Positions 58,811 through 64,000 of a stretch of DNA of 64,000 nucleotides are shown here, in pieces. The DNA comes from Gnetum montanum (lineage: Eukaryota > Streptophyta > Gnetopsida > Gnetales > Gnetaceae): assembly GCA_015680685.1 (NCBI GenBank), contig MNCI01010386.1, positions 79,761-143,760 of the forward strand, read 5' to 3'. Each line of letters starts with the position of its first letter. The first letter of the stretch is position 1. The position numbers and the translations under genes are program-made. A model generated the notes under the pieces. It was not told the DNA's origin, did not search any database, and worked only from the letters and a program-made list of their open reading frames with translations.

Positions 58811-59660
58811 TGTTGATTCATGTTTTCTAGTATTTTTTCATTATTATTCTATAAATTAGAGGACCTCTCATTAATCTAATACCTAATTTTTCTAACTAAT
58901 AAAGCTATTGCATGAATTTTCAATAATTTTTCTATTGCCAACATTTAATTTCTTTGACACATTTTCATATTCCATCAATATTCATTAATCCTCCACAATT
59001 TCCAATTCATATATTTGTGCAATTTAATCATTCATACACTTTCATCACTCTTTCAAATTCAACAAGTCTTAATTAATTATTTCAAACCATTACACATTAA
59101 GTTTAATTCTTCATTAACTCTAAAAAAATATTATTATCAAATCAGTAGTTCAAAATTCATCACAAAGTTTACTTCAATATGCCATTTTTCATAATTGCAA
59201 ACATCAAATATCTCCATCCTAGATTATATAGCTCTTCAAGGTAAACTTGCACATGCAAATTTTATTCAATTTCAACCATTAAAAGTCAAGATATTTAACA
59301 AAATTATTTTGGCCATGACTCATGACTTGGTTGTGGTATTATAGGTTTCAACATTCCATCAACCAAAACTTGTGGTGCACTCATGGTTAGTTCATGGTAG
59401 CTCAACACTTTCAACCATGACTCATGATTACCTCATGGTGATTCTTGCAAGATAAACTCACCATGACTTACAATGAAATCATGATATCCTTAGAAAATAA
59501 TTACTCAATATTTCCAAGTATACCATGATTCATGTTGTAATTCCATGATTTGTGGTATCTAAAATCATGTGAAACTAGGACTTGTGATTAATCAAAATTC
59601 AACTATTTGAAAACATTAATGTTAAGACATTAGCACTTTCAATCCATCATTCTAACAACA
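58811..59660 (+). repeat. probable 5' LTR of copia element H
   Basis: TGTTGATTC at 58811 and TCTAACAACA ending at 59660 give matching TGTTG/CAACA termini directly before the PBS. TATAAATT lies at 58850. The implied U3 of only 40 bases is short, so the left boundary may be further upstream. No 3' LTR is in the window to confirm it. Confidence 0.5.
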
Positions 59661-59661
59661 T

Positions 59662-59673
59662 TGGTATCCAAGC
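59662..59673 (+). promoter_or_regulatory. primer-binding site of element H
   Basis: TGGTATCCAAGC, close to the initiator-Met tRNA complement TGGTATCAGAGC, one base after the LTR end. Confidence 0.6.
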
Positions 59674-59746
59674 TTCAAGTTTCTTGCTTATCAATAAACA
59701 TGAATTCTAAATATGTTCCAAAAAGCTCAATAGTTTTTAATGACTC

Positions 59747-60640
59747 ATGCAAGGCCTCTTAGAAATCAATTATTGTTGTGAAATAATTTTAACATGCTTT
59801 GAAATTATATATGACATTAAAAACAGAAATAGAATACAATTAAAAGAATATGAAAATAAAAAGAAGAAAAAAAACCTTGTAGCTACCATCATCCTTAACA
59901 ACATTTTAGAAGTGATATCATCGAAACTCACTATCCACCACTGTGTCAAAGACATACAAGACTCACTAGAATTATAATACATAGAAACTCATGAAAATAG
60001 ACAAATGAAACAATTTTTAAATAAGTAAGAATTTGACTTCACTGAAATCCAACAAAGTGAAGACATAGAAAAATTATTTAGAAAGTATATGTCCAAATAT
60101 GGCTATGGATGTTCTACCAAATAAAACGTACATAGAGTAATACAAACCTTATCCATGGATTTAAGATTTACAAAGACCATGAAAAACATCGTTACATCCA
60201 AATACTTCAATATGTTGAGCATTAATGAATTGGTGACACAAATAAGAATCCTTCAAACAATGTAAGAAAAAAGGGATAAATGTTTCACCAACCAATCTTA
60301 TATGTCAAATCAAAGAGGAAGAGGAGAAAGGCATAGAGGTAGAAAAAAAATTAATACTACAATAGAAATCAAGAAAATAAAAAAAATCAAAGATAATTAA
60401 GAAAAGATAAAGAACTTTCACCCCACTAGCAAAAGAGGATAAGGAAGAGAAAGATTGAACAATAGTAATCAGAGACATTTTAATAACTCATCCACTCATT
60501 ATAGGTTTTATAAAAGAAGATACCACATTATCAAAGCATGTTCGAAAAGAATGGGATTTTAATATTTTCAATCATAACAAAAGAAAAAGGGAGAATATAG
60601 CAAATAAGAAGGAAGTTTCAACAACAAAGAAGAAGTAGAG
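59747..60640 (+). pseudogene. copia gag of element H
   Basis: From 59747 one frame reads KNLVATIILNNILEVISSKL, DIQDSLEL, a stop, MSKYGYGCSTK, SMDLRFTKTMKNIVTSKYFN and MLSINELVTQIRILQTM, the helical middle part of copia gag, then a basic stretch (GRGERHRGRKK, about 60310-60350). A degraded zinc knuckle is seen at 60505-60555 (RFYKRRYHIIKACSKRM), with its Cys pair lost. Stops are of mixed type, and the sequence is very A-rich, consistent with long decay. Confidence 0.65.
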
Positions 60641-60689
60641 TAAGGTAATAACACAACTCTAAGCTCTATTATGAATATTATAAATGATT

Positions 60690-61132
60690 CGTGAATAGTG
60701 AAAAATGGCTGCTCTAATCATATGACACTTATAAAAGTTATCTCTTCAATTATAAATCTAGGCAGGCTTGGAAACATCAAGTTAGGATTTAATAATTATC
60801 TAAAACTTGAATGAATGGGTAATTATATTACTAGACTACCTAACAATAAGGTCATTATCATCACTCAAGTTTACTATGGTTTTAACCTCTCCAATCTTGT
60901 ACTCTCATATGAAAAAATGGCAAGTAGAGGTATTAATGTAAATTTCATAGATGACATGTATATCATAACCAACCCCAATAAAGAAGAAGTTATTAGAATC
61001 AAAGATTTTAATAATAGAATTTACTATTTGGATTGTGACTATTTTAATCTCCAAGAAAACCCCATCATCAACATGAACCTCACAAAAACTAAGATGAAAA
61101 ATCAAGAAGTAGCCTTCAAAATTAAAGTTTAA
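60690..61132 (+). pseudogene. copia protease region of element H
   Basis: NGCSNHMTLIKV (about 60703-60740) matches the copia active-site pattern DSGCSNHMT with the catalytic Asp-Ser replaced (VKNG). The open frame 60815-61132 continues VIIITQVYYGFNLSNLVLS, NVNFIDDMYII and YYLDCDYFNL, the region between protease and integrase. Confidence 0.65.
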
Positions 61133-61154
61133 ATTGAAAATACAAAGAAATTTA

Positions 61155-61910
61155 TAACTTAGACAAAGAAGCCAAGCTATGGCATAAAAGACTAGGACAT
61201 AATTCATTTTCCAAAATTGAGAAGATGTAAAAAATAAAAAATGTAATTGATTTAAAAATTAAATAAATTCCTAAAGAAAAGTGTAACATATACATTTAGG
61301 AAAAACAAACCAATTCTCTACACAGCATCTATGGAAAGAAATAAAAAACCTCTTGAACTTATTCATCCTGATCTAGTGGGTTCCATACCTTAGTAGATCC
61401 AACTATTTCACAGTAATTATGGATGATTGTACCAAATATAATTGAAACTATAACTTAAGAATAAAAGAAAATGCATTCAAGAAATTCATTAAATTCCACA
61501 ATCTAATGCAAAATATCAAGATTCATCCTATCAAAGCTATAAGAATAAATAGAGGAGAGAAGTTATGAATAAAGAATTTAGAGATTTTTACATCAAAAAA
61601 GGAAATTTTTTTATCAAACCACATGTAGCTATAGTCCACAATTGAATGAAATTACTGAAAGAAAGAATAGAAGCCTCCAAGACATGATGAGATGTATCCT
61701 CAAAAATGCATACCTTTCAAATGAATATTGAAGTATGGCCATAACCATGACCACATTCATCATAAATAGATTCATCAATAGCAAAAAATAAAGATATATT
61801 TCCATATGGATTATTATACAAAAAATTCCTAACACTCTTCACATGAAGACTTTTGGTTGTCATTGTTATGTCAAGAATCCAAAATAATTTCTAAACAAAC
61901 TAGATGAAAT
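61155..61910 (+). pseudogene. copia integrase region of element H
   Basis: LDKEAKLWHKRLGHNSFSKI (about 61158) is the GAG-pre-integrase His motif. LELIHPDLVGSIP (about 61350) marks the start of the integrase core, followed by a broken core with NEITERKNRSLQDM (about 61645-61690), the segment around the catalytic Glu. Stops and shifts are frequent. Confidence 0.65.
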
Positions 61911-62359
61911 AGGAAGAAGATGCATTTTATCTTGATATGACTCAAAGACATCACCATATAAATGATATGATTCAAAAGAACACAACTAGTATTCATCAAA
62001 AGATGTGATTTTCCTTAAAGAAAAAATTAGAACAACTGATTTTTAACAAGATAGTAAAAAAAAATGAATGATCAAGTCAACCCAAAATCATGGACATAAA
62101 GATATCATCCTTAAAAATAAATGTTGAGCAATAATCTTGAAAGAAAGATAATAGGATCAAGTATTATCACTATCATGTCATACTCATCCCTCATATAAGA
62201 ACCAAATAATGTTGAAGAACCTTTGAAAACTAAAGCTTGGAAAAAAAACAATGAATATTGAATATGAACCTATCATAAAATATAACATATGAAAACTAGT
62301 TGATAACAAAAAGGAAAAAAGGTGATTGATTTTAAATAGCTATACAAAACTAAATTTAA

Positions 62360-62975
62360 TGAAAATGTAAAATAATCAAACATAAAACAAGACTAGTGAC
62401 AAGAGGTTTCAAATAGAAGAAACACATTGACTATGAGGAAATTTTTACTCTAGCAGCAAGATTTGAAACAATTAAACTCATCCTTTCCATTGTTTCTTAT
62501 CATGAGCTCAGACTTCATCAAATGAATGTAAACTTAGAATTTTTTAATGGTAATATCAACGAAGAATTCTATGTCTTTCAAGTAGAATGATATATCCTCA
62601 ATGGAAAAGATGGAAAAGTCTACAAATTAAACAAAGCTCTATATGGACTAAAGCAAGATCCCAAAGATGGTTTCATAGGATCAATAAATACTTGCTAAAA
62701 AGAGAATATTCATCTTTCATGTTTGAATCCATCTTGTAATGCAAACATAACAACAAAAACTTCATCGTAATCTCATGTTATATGGATGATCTTGTATTTA
62801 TAGTAACAAACAATAATATAATAGAATAATTTAAAGTAATCATGAAGAGTGAATTTGAAATGAAAGATTTAGAAGAATTAAAGGACTTTCGTAGAATACA
62901 ACTTAAGAAATATGAGGGAATCAAAGTTCATCAAACTAAATATTCTTCTACTATTATAGAAAATTGTAACAACTG
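62360..62975 (+). pseudogene. copia reverse transcriptase of element H
   Basis: RLVTRGFK, a stop, KKHIDYEEIFTLAARFETI, LHQMNVNLEFFNGNINEEFY, VYKLNKALYGLKQDPKDGF, and the catalytic box SCYMDDLVFIVTNNN (about 62770-62815), then KSEFEMKDLEELKDFRRIQL and VHQTKYSSTIIEN. This is the standard order of copia RT, with TAG/TGA/TAA stops. Similarity ends near 62975, before RNase H, so the element is truncated or interrupted there. Confidence 0.85.
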
Positions 62976-64000
62976 AAAATCTTGGTTTCTAGAGAAATAG
63001 ATAATTCTAGAGAAAATATTTGACCTTGGATCCCAAGGGTCTCCATGAAAAAATAATATTTGAGGTGCCTTGGATGGTCCAATAGATCACCCAAGGACTT
63101 ATGAAGGGAAAAATGAGATAACAAAAATGAAAATGCAAAATATAGATCTATAGGATAAATTATGCCAAAATGAGATAAATGAATAAAACTTGCACAAAAA
63201 TGGAACTATAAAATTTATTTCAACAAAAATAAAGAAGGTATAGGAGTGTGTACAAGATGGTCTATGGCAACTAGGGTGTTCACTTTGGTGGGGGTTCAAA
63301 GTCCATTGAAACTACTACGATCAGCTCCATGGTTTGGAGGTTCTGCCACTCCCGATGTGTTCAAACCTTTACTACTTTTACACCAGATCTACAACATTGT
63401 TGATGTAGGGAGATGAGAGGTGCGAGGGATTTGGATCACAAAAGTGAGAAACACTGGAAGTTTTGGTGCCCAGGTGCTCAACGTTGATGCCAAAATCACA
63501 AATATTAAGGGGCAATTACAGGGGTAACAATGGCTATGGGTCCCACATAAGGGGATTTAAGAAGCTCTATGTGTGCTTGAAGCTCTTGAATGTAAAAATG
63601 CCTAAAAAATGAAAATTTTGAAACCCTTTCATAGTCTTGGTGCTTGGGTTTTATAGGGTTTGGGGCCACAAATTTGGTTGCAAATTCTGCTTGATTGCTA
63701 ACAAAATTCTGGCTATGTGCAGGTGGGTTAGGTGTTCAAATCTAGCAGGGTTACTATATATGGTAAGTGTTATACCCCCATGTAATCAATGTAATTCCAT
63801 TTACTAAAATTAGTAAATGGGAAATTCACCCTCTCTAGCTCTTTCCACCCATGTTGGGTCTTCCACCAGCAACACTAAAGTGCAAGGTCAACATTGGAAT
63901 CTTGGGCCATGCTAGAGCAATACTAGGGGGATGAAGTCGCTATGCTAAGGGTAAGGATTATACGCTCCACCCCCAACCCAAGCCAGCCCCCACCCCCGTC
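62976..64000. other. unassigned sequence at the right edge
   Basis: No supported gene. The base composition becomes richer in G and C after 63280. A hairpin lies at 63797-63820. The final bases are C-rich. Confidence 0.4.
63797..63820. repeat. perfect 10-bp inverted repeat
   Basis: CCATTTACTA (63797-63806) and TAGTAAATGG (63811-63820) are separated by AAAT. Its role is unknown. Confidence 0.65.

Noticed and set aside
1-64000. tRNA and rRNA genes
   Set aside because: No cloverleaf-type GGTTCGAATCC box with a matching acceptor, and no rRNA-like conserved block, was noticed on either strand. A tRNAscan run would be the decisive test.

Overview
The window looks like a retrotransposon-dominated stretch of a large seed-plant nuclear genome. 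It is AT-rich and almost every recognisable coding segment belongs to a decayed LTR retrotransposon: Ty3/gypsy gag, protease, reverse transcriptase (RT), RNase H and integrase, plus two Ty1/copia elements. The only host-gene traces are plant-like: fragments of an SDF2-type MIR-domain protein, of 4-coumarate:CoA ligase, and of one unrecognised gene. A gymnosperm or another large-genome plant is plausible but not proven. I see no intact host gene, tRNA, rRNA or CRISPR array.

Layout, left to right. 1-4473: 3' part of a gypsy-like element (E1, + strand) with its 3' LTR. 4744-5474 and 12666-about 12760: a minus-strand ORF resembling the 'putative plant transposon protein' domain, split by element A. 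5475-12665: element A (minus strand, both LTRs, gag-protease only, target-site duplication (TSD) ATGAT). 16197-31619: element C (+ strand, both LTRs, TSD CCCAA) with gag and a second transposon-protein/coiled-coil ORF; its 5' LTR is split by element B (16577-23232, minus strand, TSD ATATC), a sister of A. 31748-34248: minus-strand gypsy pol (F). 34249-54544: element E (+ strand), inserted into the F RT gene, which resumes at 54545. E contains the SDF2 and 4CL fragments and is itself split by element D (42765-51178, + strand, TSD CTAGG), which has gag, protease, RT and RNase H but lost its integrase to a rearrangement that includes a 123-bp inverted repeat. 54740-57095: copia fragment G (minus). 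58811-about 62975: copia element H (+). The rest is unassigned.

A, B, C and D share the LTR tail, the primer-binding site (TGGC..TTGCTGGGGA type) and a gag with an unusual CX2CX3HX4C zinc knuckle, so they form one family. D is the closest to an autonomous member. A and B kept only gag-protease, and C kept gag plus the extra ORF, so these could have moved only with enzymes supplied by relatives. Upstream of the TATA box these LTRs carry arrays of short palindromes: GATATC boxes at 14/17/20-bp steps in A, B and C, and a 14-mer TCTAATTATTAGAG in D. E and E1 carry 81-bp and 50-bp tandem units. Most in-frame stops are TAG at positions where related copies have glutamine, which fits CAG-to-TAG decay at methylated CHG sites.
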